Shown here: positions 7,795-15,146 of the stretch, piece after piece
Numbering within the stretch: the first letter of the stretch is position 1
Layout: every line of letters starts with the position of its first letter
Assembly (NCBI GenBank): GCA_021158525.1
Contig: JAGGUL010000107.1
Coordinates: 1-34,268, forward strand
Direction of reading: 5' to 3'
Source: Candidatus Hydrothermota bacterium
GTDB taxonomy: Bacteria > Hydrothermota > Hydrothermia > B15-G9 > DRBW01
DNA: 34,268 bases
Position numbers and translations under genes: made by a program
Notes under the pieces: model-generated
What the model was told of the DNA's origin: nothing
Database searches by the model: none
What the model saw: only the letters and a program-made list of their open reading frames with translations

Positions 7795-7887
7795 ATGATA
7801 AAGGGCCTTTTGTGGGCTCTGAGAGAATGGTGGTTTAGGCAGATGTCGATATTGGAGGAGTTATTTAAGACCAATAAAAGGGGGTAA
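7795..7887 (+). CDS. 30-aa small ORF upstream of the PilT-like gene
   Basis: Begins ATG ATA AAG GGC and codes for MIKGLLWALREWWFRQMSIL followed by EELFKTNKRG. It is Trp-rich and amphipathic, with a possible membrane-interface helix. A GAGGG site sits 7 bases upstream, well placed, and follows a good promoter. The stop TAA ends one base before the next ATG (7889), so the two reading frames are arranged for translational coupling, and the AAAGGGGG ribosome site of the next gene lies inside this ORF. It could be a true microprotein or a leader that controls the downstream gene. No homologue is recalled. Confidence 0.6.
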   Translation: MIKGLLWALREWWFRQMSILEELFKTNKRG

Positions 7888-7888
7888 A

Positions 7889-8842
7889 ATGGCTACCGTT
7901 CTTGTCGGAAATCTGATAGAAAAATTGATGTCAAACCGGGCGAGGGAGGCGATCCTCGTCCCGGGAGCGCCGCCCACCCTCAGAAGGGGCAAAGAATTCA
8001 TACCCATTTCCGCTGAGAAATTGACCCCCGACGATGTGAGGCAGGTACTGATCAACCTGCGGGCGAGATCGGTCCGCATAAATTCTCCCCTTGAGGAAGC
8101 CGGTCATTTTTCCTTCGGCGTTTCCGGAGTGGGTCGGTTCAGGGTCAGCTACGTCACACAGAGAGGTTCCTATGCCGTGTTCCTGCACGTGGTGGAGGAA
8201 AAGACTCCCTCGCTGTGGGATCTTGTCCCCGACGATGACGTGAGGTCAGTGCTGCAGGAGGTTCAGAACCTCCAGAACGGCCTTATCTTCATCACCGGCC
8301 CTTACACGATCTGCAACACCGATCTGGCCGGAGCTCTCCTCCTCGAGATCCTCACCAACAGGGCAGCCGTTATCTATACTCTGGAACAGCCCCAGGCTTA
8401 TTCGCTGAGGCACAATCGCTCTATCGTCGTCCAGAGAGAGGTGGGCTCAGATGTTCCCGATTTCGCCGAGGGAATAGCCGATGCCCTGAGGATAGCAGCC
8501 GATGTCATTTACATCGGGGATATCCCGGATACCAAAACGGCCGAGGCAGCACTGAGAGCGGTGGAGTCGGGCAGGCTCATAATAATAACCTATCCCTCGG
8601 GCGGAATAGTAGCCGGGCTTATTTCGCTGGAGAGGTATTTCGCAGATCCCATAACTATGCGTCAGAGTCTCGCTCACACCCTGTACGGGATCTTCTCGCC
8701 TTCGCCGCTTACGACCGGAGAAAGCCCCGCCCTGGCGATGGAGTGGCTCCTCAGAGACGACGAGATCACGAGGATAATAGAGGACGGCAACTTCACCGAG
8801 ATGGAGAAGAGAATCAAAACCACGAGCAGATTAACGGCCTGA
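7889..8842 (+). CDS. PilT/PilU-like protein with degenerate ATPase motifs
   Basis: 317 residues, aligning over its whole length with type IV pilus retraction ATPases (PilT family): N-terminal PAS-like domain (about 1-110, with PGAPPTLRRGKEFIP and GRFRVSYVTQRGSYAVFLH), then a RecA-like domain. The usual Walker A, TGPTGSGKS(T), is replaced by TGPYTICNTD (residues 136-145): the P-loop glycine and the lysine are gone (Asn143 at the lysine position). The Walker B glutamate region VGEMRD reads IGDIPD (209-214), and the His-box TLHT reads TYPS. It is therefore probably not an active ATPase. It may be a regulatory or scaffold subunit for an active PilT/PilB partner elsewhere. Translation is coupled to the 30-aa ORF. 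The 3' end overlaps cca tail to tail by 12 bases. Confidence 0.85.
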   Translation: MATVLVGNLIEKLMSNRAREAILVPGAPPTLRRGKEFIPISAEKLTPDDVRQVLINLRARSVRINSPLEEAGHFSFGVSGVGRFRVSYVTQRGSYAVFLHVVEEKTPSLWDLVPDDDVRSVLQEVQNLQNGLIFITGPYTICNTDLAGALLLEILTNRAAVIYTLEQPQAYSLRHNRSIVVQREVGSDVPDFAEGIADALRIAADVIYIGDIPDTKTAEAALRAVESGRLIIITYPSGGIVAGLISLERYFADPITMRQSLAHTLYGIFSPSPLTTGESPALAMEWLLRDDEITRIIEDGNFTEMEKRIKTTSRLTA

Positions 8843-10021
8843 TCTCTCGTCGAGCTGGGATTGGACGAAAGACCTCTCCTCCTCCTTGGTGCGGATTTTC
8901 CCCTGAAGGCGTAGTATTTCGATTTTTTTGAGAATCTCGCCGATTTTCCTGCCAGTAAAACCCATCTCAATCAGTTCCCTGGCGCTTATCTGGGGAGTAG
9001 CTTTTTTCTTTCTTTCAAGGTAATCGAGGATGAAATCGCGGAGAGCCGGCCGGAAAGCGGCGAGAACCAGAAGGGCTTCCTCGGCACTCTTCCCGTGTTT
9101 CAGGTGGAATTCCCCGGGATCCATCTCTATTTCTTCATCCCGAAGCCCGAGGAAATCGAGGAGAGCCTTTTTCTCGGGTTTCCCAAGAGGCAGGCTATGC
9201 ACAAATTCAAGGACCCCGGGGCCTTCAGGGAGGAAAAGGGCGAAGAACAGGATCCAGTCCTCCTCTTTTCTCTCCGCGAGCAACCCGTCGAGATCTTTGA
9301 GCTCCTTGAGGGCAGGCTTTCGGTGTTCCCAGGGGAAAAGGCCCCTCGCTTCGGCCTCGTGAAAGAACTCCGCTCGTCTTTCCTCCGCCGATCCTCTCCT
9401 GAGCTCGTTCTCTATCCTTGGAAAAGAGAGCAGCCTCACGTATTTTCTTGCCAGGTCGAACTCACGCTCCGTCAGGGAATCATAAGAGAAATTGAACCTG
9501 AGGGAGTATCTGATGGCCCTGTAGGCTCTGGTCGGATCGTCCCTGAAACTACCCTCCTTGAGGACCCTTATCCTGCCTCTTTGGAGGTCCTCGAGACCGC
9601 CCGTCGGGTCTATAAGTTCCCCGAAATTTGTTCTCTTCAGGGAAATCGCCATGGCGTTGATGCTGAAGTCACGCCTCCAGAGGTCTTCCTCTATGGATTC
9701 CGCCGGCTCGACCTCAGGGAGGACTGCCGGGCAGGGATACCTCTCCCTGCGCGCCCTTGCCAGGTCGAGGACCCTTCCGTCGGGAAACAGGAATTTCGCC
9801 GTCATGAACTCAGAGAACCGAAAGTCGACCGGGCCCAATTCCCTTATGGGCTCGACGAATTTCCTCACGTCCTTGAGAACAACGATGTCGATATCGGGGC
9901 TTCTTTTCCCGAGAAAGAGATCCCGTGGGTATCCTCCCACCACGTAAGCCTCTCTTTCTCCGAGAAGATCGGAAAGGCGTTTCAGGAAAGGATCATTCTT
10001 GAGGCGATCGGCGAGATTCAC
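8831..10021 (-). CDS. cca: tRNA nucleotidyltransferase / poly(A) polymerase family (CCA-adding type)
   Basis: Class II nucleotidyltransferase that adds CCA (or part of it) to tRNA 3' ends. The head domain shows VVGGYPRD (GG 29-30, RD 33-34) and the metal-binding D43-x-D45 in SPDIDIVV, followed by [12 protein letters not shown], the [11 protein letters not shown] flexible loop and [16 protein letters not shown]. The remaining 190 residues are helical neck, body and tail; no HD phosphohydrolase motif is evident. In some lineages two paralogues split CC- and A-addition, and sequence alone does not tell which this is. GTG 10021 starts within the accB stop (GTGA overlap). It is the last gene of the TPR-pepQ-efp-accB operon, at the position where accC often follows accB. 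Confidence 0.9.
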   Translation of the reverse strand: MNLADRLKNDPFLKRLSDLLGEREAYVVGGYPRDLFLGKRSPDIDIVVLKDVRKFVEPIRELGPVDFRFSEFMTAKFLFPDGRVLDLARARRERYPCPAVLPEVEPAESIEEDLWRRDFSINAMAISLKRTNFGELIDPTGGLEDLQRGRIRVLKEGSFRDDPTRAYRAIRYSLRFNFSYDSLTEREFDLARKYVRLLSFPRIENELRRGSAEERRAEFFHEAEARGLFPWEHRKPALKELKDLDGLLAERKEEDWILFFALFLPEGPGVLEFVHSLPLGKPEKKALLDFLGLRDEEIEMDPGEFHLKHGKSAEEALLVLAAFRPALRDFILDYLERKKKATPQISARELIEMGFTGRKIGEILKKIEILRLQGKIRTKEEERSFVQSQLDERSGR

Positions 10022-10470
10022 TCAAGCGGTTCCAGAAGAAACAATACCTGTCCGTATTCCACGGGCTGGGCATTTTCGACGAGGATCTCGACCACCTTTC
10101 CGTTGATGTCCGATTCTATTTCGTTCATAACCTTCATGGCCTCGACGATGCACAGTACCTGGCCCTTTTTGACCACGTCCCCGACCTGAACGAAGGGATC
10201 GGCGTCGGGGGCGGGAGCCCTGTAAAAGGTCCCGACGATGGGAGATTTAATGGGGTGGAGGTTCCTCTTCTCCTCTTCCTGTTTCACCGGGGTCTTTTCC
10301 TGAGGAGCGCTTTCCCGTTTCGGCGCGGGTACGGTCTGCGGCACTGGAACTACATCTCCGGGCCTCACCTTGACTATCCTGACCCGCGTGAAGAGGTCGC
10401 TGACCTCTATCTCCGCGAGGCCGTTTTCCTCCAGTATTTTTATGAGTTCTTTGATTTTTTCGAGTTTCAC
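10018..10470 (-). CDS. accB: Biotin carboxyl carrier protein of acetyl-CoA carboxylase
   Basis: 150 residues, normal AccB length. The N-terminal helix ([20 protein letters not shown]) is typical of BCCP, followed by a Pro/Ala/Glu-rich linker (about 46-75) and a biotinyl domain from [19 protein letters not shown]. The biotin-accepting lysine is K113 in EAMKVMNE. It carries the carboxyl group in malonyl-CoA synthesis for fatty acids. The start is GTG 10470, overlapping the efp stop as GTGA. The biotin carboxylase gene accC is not adjacent: cca follows instead. Confidence 0.96.
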   Translation of the reverse strand: MKLEKIKELIKILEENGLAEIEVSDLFTRVRIVKVRPGDVVPVPQTVPAPKRESAPQEKTPVKQEEEKRNLHPIKSPIVGTFYRAPAPDADPFVQVGDVVKKGQVLCIVEAMKVMNEIESDINGKVVEILVENAQPVEYGQVLFLLEPLE

Positions 10471-11021
10471 TCCTTGACCCTCTCCAGATATTTTCCGGTC
10501 CTCGTGTCGACCCTCACCTTGTCCCCGATCTGGACGAAGAGAGGAACCTGAACGACGAGCCCCGTCTCCAGCTTGGCGGGCTTTGACCCGCCCGATGCCG
10601 TGTCGCCCTTGAGGCCGGGATCGGTCTCCACAACTTCGAGTACCACCGAATTGGGCAGCTCGATGCCGAGGGGGCTTCCGTCAATGTAAAGGATCGTGAC
10701 TTCGAGGCCCTCTTTCAGGTAAGGCAGGATGTCCTTGAGCTGGTCTTCGGGGAAAATGTGTTCTTCGTACGTCTCTATGTCGTAGAAAACGTAGTTGTCG
10801 CCGGTTGTGTAGGAGAAGGCGGCAGCTCTCCGTTCCACTCTGACTTCTTCCACAGTATCTGTGTCTCTGAGGCTTATCTCCCTCACCTGTCCTGTCCTCA
10901 TGTTTTTGAGCTTTGTCCTTATCGTGGCACCACCCCTCCCCATGTGTATGTGCTGAAAGTCCACCACCAGGTAAATTTCCCCGTCGAGTTTTATAGCCAT
11001 CCCTGTCCTGATGTCGGGCAT
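10467..11021 (-). CDS. efp: Translation elongation factor P, arginine-tip type
   Basis: 184 residues, three beta-barrel domains. EF-P rescues ribosomes stalled on polyproline. Start: ATG 11021, preceded by AAAGGAGG at 6 bases; an in-frame TTG two codons earlier abuts the ribosome site and is rejected. The N-terminal domain tip reads HMGRGGA, so arginine (R29) stands where E. coli has lysine 34 in PGKG. Known arginine-type EF-Ps are rhamnosylated by EarP, but MGRG-type tips also occur in other phyla and may be unmodified; no epmA, epmB or earP homologue is in the window. C-terminal domain motifs are [20 protein letters not shown] and [14 protein letters not shown]. Context pepQ-efp-accB is a widespread gene order. 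Confidence 0.97.
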   Translation of the reverse strand: MPDIRTGMAIKLDGEIYLVVDFQHIHMGRGGATIRTKLKNMRTGQVREISLRDTDTVEEVRVERRAAAFSYTTGDNYVFYDIETYEEHIFPEDQLKDILPYLKEGLEVTILYIDGSPLGIELPNSVVLEVVETDPGLKGDTASGGSKPAKLETGLVVQVPLFVQIGDKVRVDTRTGKYLERVKE

Positions 11022-11033
11022 GTGCAACCTCCT

Positions 11034-12098
11034 TTAAACCTTGATCAATTCCTTGCTGGACGCCGTCAGTATCCGCGGCCCATCTTTTTGAAGCACCACC
11101 ATGTCTTCGATTCTCACCCCTCCGAAACCCGGAAGGTAGATCCCGGGCTCAACAGTAAAGACCGTGTTTTCATTGAGGATTTCTTCGGAGCTCTCCGCCA
11201 CCCTGGGCAGTTCATGCACATCTATTCCCACTCCGTGGCCGAGCCCGTGGCCGAACTGTTCTCCATATCCCCGATCTTTGATGTAATTCCTGGCGATACC
11301 GTCGAGGTCAGAGGCCTTCATTCCTATCCTGGCTCTCTCTTCAGCAAGGGTCTGGGCCTTCAGGGTGATCTCATATATCTCCAGGAATTTCGGATCGGGC
11401 GAGTTCCCTATCCAGATCGTGCGGGTCATGTCGGAGTTGTAACCGTCGAGTCTGGCTCCGAAGTCTATCACCACCATGGTTTCCGTCCCCAGTTTGACGG
11501 GGCGGGGCTTGGCGTGAGGGAGGGCAGAGTGTGGGCCGGAAGCGACTATAGTTGAAAAAGCGAATCCCTCAGCGCCGTGTCTTTTCATCCTGTATTCGAT
11601 CTCAGCGGCGAGCTCCAGTTCGGTCATCTCGGGATTTATGATCTCGAGCACCTCGGAGAAAACGGCATCGGTTATTTTCTGTGCCCTTTCGATCTTCTCG
11701 ATCTCCTCGGGGGTCTTGCGAGAGCGCAGCTCCATGATGTAATCGGAGAGGGGAACGAGCTCGCGATCGTCCAGGAGTTTCTTCAGTTCCTCGTAAAAAC
11801 TGTAGGTCGTGTACCTCGATTCGAAACCCACCCTCTTTGCGTTCCCGATGAAGGCAGTCGATTCTTCCAGTAGTTTTTTCCCGATGTGGATTTCAAATTC
11901 GCTCGAGACTTCCTGAGCCGACTGTTCCTTATATCGAAAATCTGTGAAAAAATGCGCATCTTTCTCGGAGATCAAAAGCAGAGCAGCGGAACCGGAAAAG
12001 CCCGAAAGATACCTGATGCTGGAGCGATTGGTGACGTACATGGAGTCCACTTTCTCCGCGGCCATAAAAGTCCTTAACTTCTCAAGTCTATCGTTCAT
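11034..12098 (-). CDS. pepQ: Xaa-Pro aminopeptidase/dipeptidase, M24 family
   Basis: 354 residues. N-terminal creatinase-like domain (about 1-125, with YLSGFSGSAALLLIS), then the pita-bread catalytic domain. The five metal ligands are visible in the motifs VVIDFGA, YNSDMTRT, FGHGLGHGVG, FTVEPGIY and GVRIEDMV. It cleaves X-Pro bonds, either at peptide N-termini or in dipeptides; whether it is PepP or PepQ cannot be fixed from sequence. ATG 12098 overlaps the TPR gene by 11 bases, and efp begins 13 bases after its stop, so all three share a transcript. Confidence 0.93.
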   Translation of the reverse strand: MNDRLEKLRTFMAAEKVDSMYVTNRSSIRYLSGFSGSAALLLISEKDAHFFTDFRYKEQSAQEVSSEFEIHIGKKLLEESTAFIGNAKRVGFESRYTTYSFYEELKKLLDDRELVPLSDYIMELRSRKTPEEIEKIERAQKITDAVFSEVLEIINPEMTELELAAEIEYRMKRHGAEGFAFSTIVASGPHSALPHAKPRPVKLGTETMVVIDFGARLDGYNSDMTRTIWIGNSPDPKFLEIYEITLKAQTLAEERARIGMKASDLDGIARNYIKDRGYGEQFGHGLGHGVGIDVHELPRVAESSEEILNENTVFTVEPGIYLPGFGGVRIEDMVVLQKDGPRILTASSKELIKV

Positions 12099-12588
12099 CA
12101 GGTTTTTCCTCCTTGAAGCCCTGTTTCCAGACCCAGATGTTCTTTCTGTCCATGTCCTCTATGGAGCGGAAGAGCAGTCTTATCTCTTCGGTGGCGCCGG
12201 CGAGGTGAACGGCCTTTCCAGTCCGCTCCCTGAGCTCTTCGAGTTTTATCTCGATGTCAAAAGCCCAGGGATAGAGGAAATAGACCTTGCGGTAGTGGAA
12301 GAAGGCCTCTTTGAAGTCGCCCTTTTCCTCGAGAAGCTGGGCAAGTCTGTAGGCAGAGGGGAAATCATAGGGCTCCAGCCTCAAGGCCTCCCTGAAGGCG
12401 GCCAGAGCCTCACTTTTTCTCGATAGCTTGAGGAGTATCTCCCCCCTGAGATGATGGGCAAAAGGTTGCTCCCTGTTGCGCGTTATTGCCTCATCAACGG
12501 TCTTTAACGCCTGCTCATATTTTCCCTCTCCAAGGAGAATGGATGCCTTCTTGAGGAGAGGAACAAACTTTTCCCTGTTCTGCCCCAT
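12088..12588 (-). CDS. TPR-repeat protein
   Basis: About 166 residues. At least three tetratricopeptide repeats cover roughly residues 10-115: LLKKASILLGEGKYEQALKT, HHLRGEILLKLSRKSEALAA and AYRLAQLLEEKGDFKEAFFH, each with the Gly/Ala spacing of TPR helices. No signal peptide, so probably a cytoplasmic scaffold; partner unknown. I chose ATG 12588. An in-frame TTG at 12597 would lie inside the -10 promoter box, so it cannot be the start. There is no Shine-Dalgarno sequence, and transcription is predicted to begin within three bases of ATG 12588. First gene of the pepQ-efp-accB-cca operon. Confidence 0.8.
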   Translation of the reverse strand: MGQNREKFVPLLKKASILLGEGKYEQALKTVDEAITRNREQPFAHHLRGEILLKLSRKSEALAAFREALRLEPYDFPSAYRLAQLLEEKGDFKEAFFHYRKVYFLYPWAFDIEIKLEELRERTGKAVHLAGATEEIRLLFRSIEDMDRKNIWVWKQGFKEEKPDER

Positions 12589-12596
12589 TGCTCTCA

Positions 12597-12625
12597 AAGA
12601 TATGCCAAATTTTTTGCCCTGTCAA
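12597..12625 (-). promoter_or_regulatory. Promoter of the TPR-pepQ-efp-accB-cca operon (leaderless layout)
   Basis: Minus strand: TTGACA (12620-12625), 17-bp spacer, TATCTT (12597-12602). Eight bases separate the -10 box from ATG 12588, giving a leader of zero to three bases. Confidence 0.7.
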
Positions 12626-12639
12626 GACAGAGCTGACAG
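12619..12639. repeat. Operator-like cluster of CTGTC/GACAG half-sites on the TPR operon promoter
   Basis: CTGTC at 12619-12623, GACAG at 12626-12630 and GACAG at 12635-12639. The first two form a near-perfect palindrome over the -35 hexamer; the first and third form CTGTCA...TGACAG with a 9-bp gap. The spacing and position fit a repressor site, but chance cannot be excluded. Confidence 0.4.
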
Positions 12640-12674
12640 GACCTGGATGAGGCTGGTGCGTGTATACTGCCTCC

Positions 12675-12706
12675 GGGGGCGGGGCTCGCGCGCGAGCCCC
12701 GCCCCC
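12675..12706 (-). terminator. Perfect 32-bp GC palindrome after the FG-GAP gene
   Basis: GGGGGCGGGGCTCGCG followed directly by its exact reverse complement. As RNA it forms a stem of about 14 bp with a 4-base loop, nearly all G-C. It starts 11 bases after the stop codon of the FG-GAP gene on the minus strand. There is no U-run on either side, so it is not a textbook intrinsic terminator; a U-less terminator or a 3'-end stabiliser for the long minus-strand operon is the likeliest role. Confidence 0.6.
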
Positions 12707-12716
12707 TCTCATCTTT

Positions 12717-14222
12717 TCACCTCACTTTCAGGAGCCTTGCGGCCGCTCTATTCCCTTTGACTGCGAAATAGAGACCGGGAGGAAGGGCGTCATAGGGTGC
12801 CCCCATCCTCCTTCCGGCAGCGTCGAAGAGCCTTGCTCCCTCCTTTATGGGGAGGATATTTCCGCTCGCCATGTGGGCACGGGGTTCTATTCTGGACGCT
12901 GAGAGCCTTTCATCCTCCAGCCTCGGCGGAAGAGTGAAACTATTTCTCTCGTCGTGATCTTCCTGGAGCCAGTCTCCCCGCGGTGGAAGCTCTGAGATCC
13001 CGTAGGCAAAGAGGATTCCGTTTGGGCTCAGGGCGACCATGTCGGCCCTCTTGTCCCCATCTATGTCGGCTATGGCTGGAGTTAGCGACCTGTTGTTGCA
13101 CGGGCACTGGGTCAGGACGAGGGGCCAGCCCATTTCTATTTTGCCGTTCATGTCGAAGGCGTAGACCCGCACCTTGCTGTCGCTTCCACAGAACTGCACT
13201 ATGATCGAGCTATTTCCATCCCTTTGGAGTTTCGCGATGAGTGCTTCCCCCGGAAATCCCGTGCTGCCGAAGATCGGATCACCGGAGTTAAGGGGCGTCC
13301 CATCGGCCCTGGCGGCGTATACAATTCCGTTCATGATGTCCGTGGCTGTCATTATGACCTCAGGCTCACCGTCTCCGTCGAGGTCGCCGGCCGATAGACC
13401 ACAGGGAACGAAAAACAGCGATGAGATGCCTGTCCTTAAGGGCCAACCGGGGATCTGCGTTCCTTCGCGGTCCAGGGCCTCGAGGGTGAGCTGGCCCTCT
13501 GATTCTCCGAGGAGCAGGATTTCGGACTTAAGGTCGCCGTTTAAATCGACCAGGATGCCCTTGAAGATCGTGTCGAGTTCCGGGCTGAATTCCCTCAGTA
13601 TATTTCCGTTCAGGTCCACGATCCTGATAGGGTCGGTCAGGATGATGAGTTCGAGGGCGGGGTCTCCCAGTATGTCGGCAGTGAGGATGTCTCCGCCGAG
13701 AAGGCCGGGGTTTCCGTTGTGGGGTAGCATGATTTCGCCGTTGCCCTCGATCACGTGAGGCCCGAAGGATGACGGAGCGATGAGCTCGTCGAGGCCATCC
13801 CCGTCTACATCTATGAGAGAGGGGACACCGAGCCTTGTCCTCAGAGTGACCCATCCGATGGTCACGGGCCAGCCGGAGAGGAGATCTCCTCGCGTGTCAA
13901 AAAGGTAAGTCCTGATGGAATCATCGAGCCAGTAAGCTCGGCCCACGGCGATCTCGAGGAATTTTCCGGGCCGGGCATTTCCCACGGCTGCCCTTGAGTT
14001 GAATATGGCTCCCTGCATGCTCGGCCACCCGTCCATCATCACGCCGCTCCCGTCTATCGCCCAGAGGCCTCCGGCGGCGACGATTATCTCGCATTTGCCA
14101 TCGCCGTCCAGATCTGCAGTCACAGGCGAATAGACGAAGCCTCCGTTCAGGTGGAGCGGGAATCCCGTTTTGGGAGAGGGAAGAAAACAGATGATCAGGG
14201 CAAGGGACAGTCCCCATCCCAT
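12717..14222 (-). CDS. Secreted FG-GAP/VCBS-repeat protein
   Basis: 501 residues: signal peptide (WGLSLALIICFLPSPKTG), then a beta-propeller of FG-GAP/VCBS repeats. Six Ca-binding-like loops are visible: DLDGDGKCEI, DVDGDGLDEL, DILGDPALEL, DLNGDLKSEI, DLDGDGEPEV and DIDGDKRADM; the third, fourth and sixth are imperfect. GWP motifs recur (DGWPS, SGWPV, PGWPL, MGWPL), marking strands of the propeller. The C-terminus (ARLFDAAGRRM, then ALPPGLYFAVKGNRAAARLL) resembles short C-terminal sorting or FlgD-like tails of FCB secreted proteins. ATG 14222 is chosen because GGAGG lies 9 bases upstream; GTG 14228 is too close to it. Probably surface-located; ligand unknown. Last gene of the long minus-strand run. 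Confidence 0.87.
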   Translation of the reverse strand: MGWGLSLALIICFLPSPKTGFPLHLNGGFVYSPVTADLDGDGKCEIIVAAGGLWAIDGSGVMMDGWPSMQGAIFNSRAAVGNARPGKFLEIAVGRAYWLDDSIRTYLFDTRGDLLSGWPVTIGWVTLRTRLGVPSLIDVDGDGLDELIAPSSFGPHVIEGNGEIMLPHNGNPGLLGGDILTADILGDPALELIILTDPIRIVDLNGNILREFSPELDTIFKGILVDLNGDLKSEILLLGESEGQLTLEALDREGTQIPGWPLRTGISSLFFVPCGLSAGDLDGDGEPEVIMTATDIMNGIVYAARADGTPLNSGDPIFGSTGFPGEALIAKLQRDGNSSIIVQFCGSDSKVRVYAFDMNGKIEMGWPLVLTQCPCNNRSLTPAIADIDGDKRADMVALSPNGILFAYGISELPPRGDWLQEDHDERNSFTLPPRLEDERLSASRIEPRAHMASGNILPIKEGARLFDAAGRRMGAPYDALPPGLYFAVKGNRAAARLLKVR

Positions 14223-14252
14223 TGCCACCCACCTCCTTTTGGTTTTAAGGAT

Positions 14253-15146
14253 TTACCTCCCCAGAATCTCCATGGCCGCGAGCGCCGTGTTGCGGTGGAT
14301 CTCGACCACCTCGTCGAGGGGATTTGTATAGCCGCCGCCAAGGGTGATGGCGACGGGAACCGAGCGCTCGGCGGCGTAACTGTAAACCAGCTCGTCCCTT
14401 TTCCTCAAGCCCTCCTTAGAAAGCCTCAACTGACCAAGGGGATCGCCCCTGTAAGGGTCAGCTCCGGCCTGGTAAACTATGATCTCAGGTTCGATCCTGT
14501 CGAAGGCTATCTCAAGCCCTTCCCTCAGTTTTTCCAGATATTCCTCATCGCCGACCCCCGCATCGAGACCTATGTCCAGGTCACCGGGCTCCTTGGGATA
14601 GGGATATAGAAGCTCCTGATGGATCGAGAAAGTGAATACGTCGGGATCTCCCCGGAAAATGAAAGCGGTGCCGTTCCCCTGGTGCAGGTCACAGTCGACG
14701 ATGAGGGCCTTTTTAATTCTTTTCTCGGCTTTGAGTTTTTTAACGGCGTAAGCGATGTCGTTTATGTAACAGAATCCCTCGGCGTGGTCAGGGTAGGCAT
14801 GGTGAAATCCTCCCCCTATGTTCATGCTCCATCCCTCTTCGAGCGCTATCTGAGCCGCTTTATGCGTTCCACCGGCCATGTAGATGAAGCCCTCCACCAC
14901 CGTGGGGTTCAGGGGAGCCTCCGACAGCGACGTCCTCCAGGTCCAGCGCAGGTTGATGAAGTCTTCCAGGTACTCCCTCTCGTGGACCAGCGTGAGGTCG
15001 TCGAGAGCAGGCCTTTCGGTTTCGACGAAATAGCCTTCGTCGGCGAGGTCCTGCAGGAGGCGCTTCCTCAAGAGCTCGTACTTCTCAACGGGGAAGATGT
15101 GTCCCTCCAGGTCAATCAGGTATTTTTCCGAGAAAACGAATTTCAT
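14253..15146 (-). CDS. Histone deacetylase superfamily (AcuC-like) deacetylase
   Basis: 297 residues with the zinc deacetylase fold. Key motifs: GGGFHHAYPDHAEGFCYIND (active-site histidine pair and GFCYIND), VDCDLHQGNGT (zinc ligands Asp and His), FSIHQELLYPYPKEPGDLDI, AGADPYRGDPLG (third zinc ligand Asp and charge relay) and ITLGGGYT (active-site tyrosine region). It would hydrolyse an N-acetyl group on a lysine, acetyl-CoA-synthetase-like target or small amine; the true substrate cannot be read from sequence. ATG 15146 shares one base with the stop of the DUF4175-type gene (TGATG), so they are coupled. Confidence 0.93.
   Translation of the reverse strand: MKFVFSEKYLIDLEGHIFPVEKYELLRKRLLQDLADEGYFVETERPALDDLTLVHEREYLEDFINLRWTWRTSLSEAPLNPTVVEGFIYMAGGTHKAAQIALEEGWSMNIGGGFHHAYPDHAEGFCYINDIAYAVKKLKAEKRIKKALIVDCDLHQGNGTAFIFRGDPDVFTFSIHQELLYPYPKEPGDLDIGLDAGVGDEEYLEKLREGLEIAFDRIEPEIIVYQAGADPYRGDPLGQLRLSKEGLRKRDELVYSYAAERSVPVAITLGGGYTNPLDEVVEIHRNTALAAMEILGR

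Noticed and set aside
9095-10189. Long open frame on the plus strand opposite cca and accB
   Set aside because: Antisense shadow of two clear genes with full motif sets; the translation has no recognisable domain and no ribosome site.
11021-11027. TTG 11027 as the start of EF-P
   Set aside because: It touches the GGAGG site, leaving no spacing; ATG 11021 has ideal spacing.
14253-15146. Acetylpolyamine amidohydrolase instead of HDAC/AcuC type
   Set aside because: Not excluded, but the GFCYINDIAYA and DCDLHQGNGT context and short length fit the AcuC-like group better.
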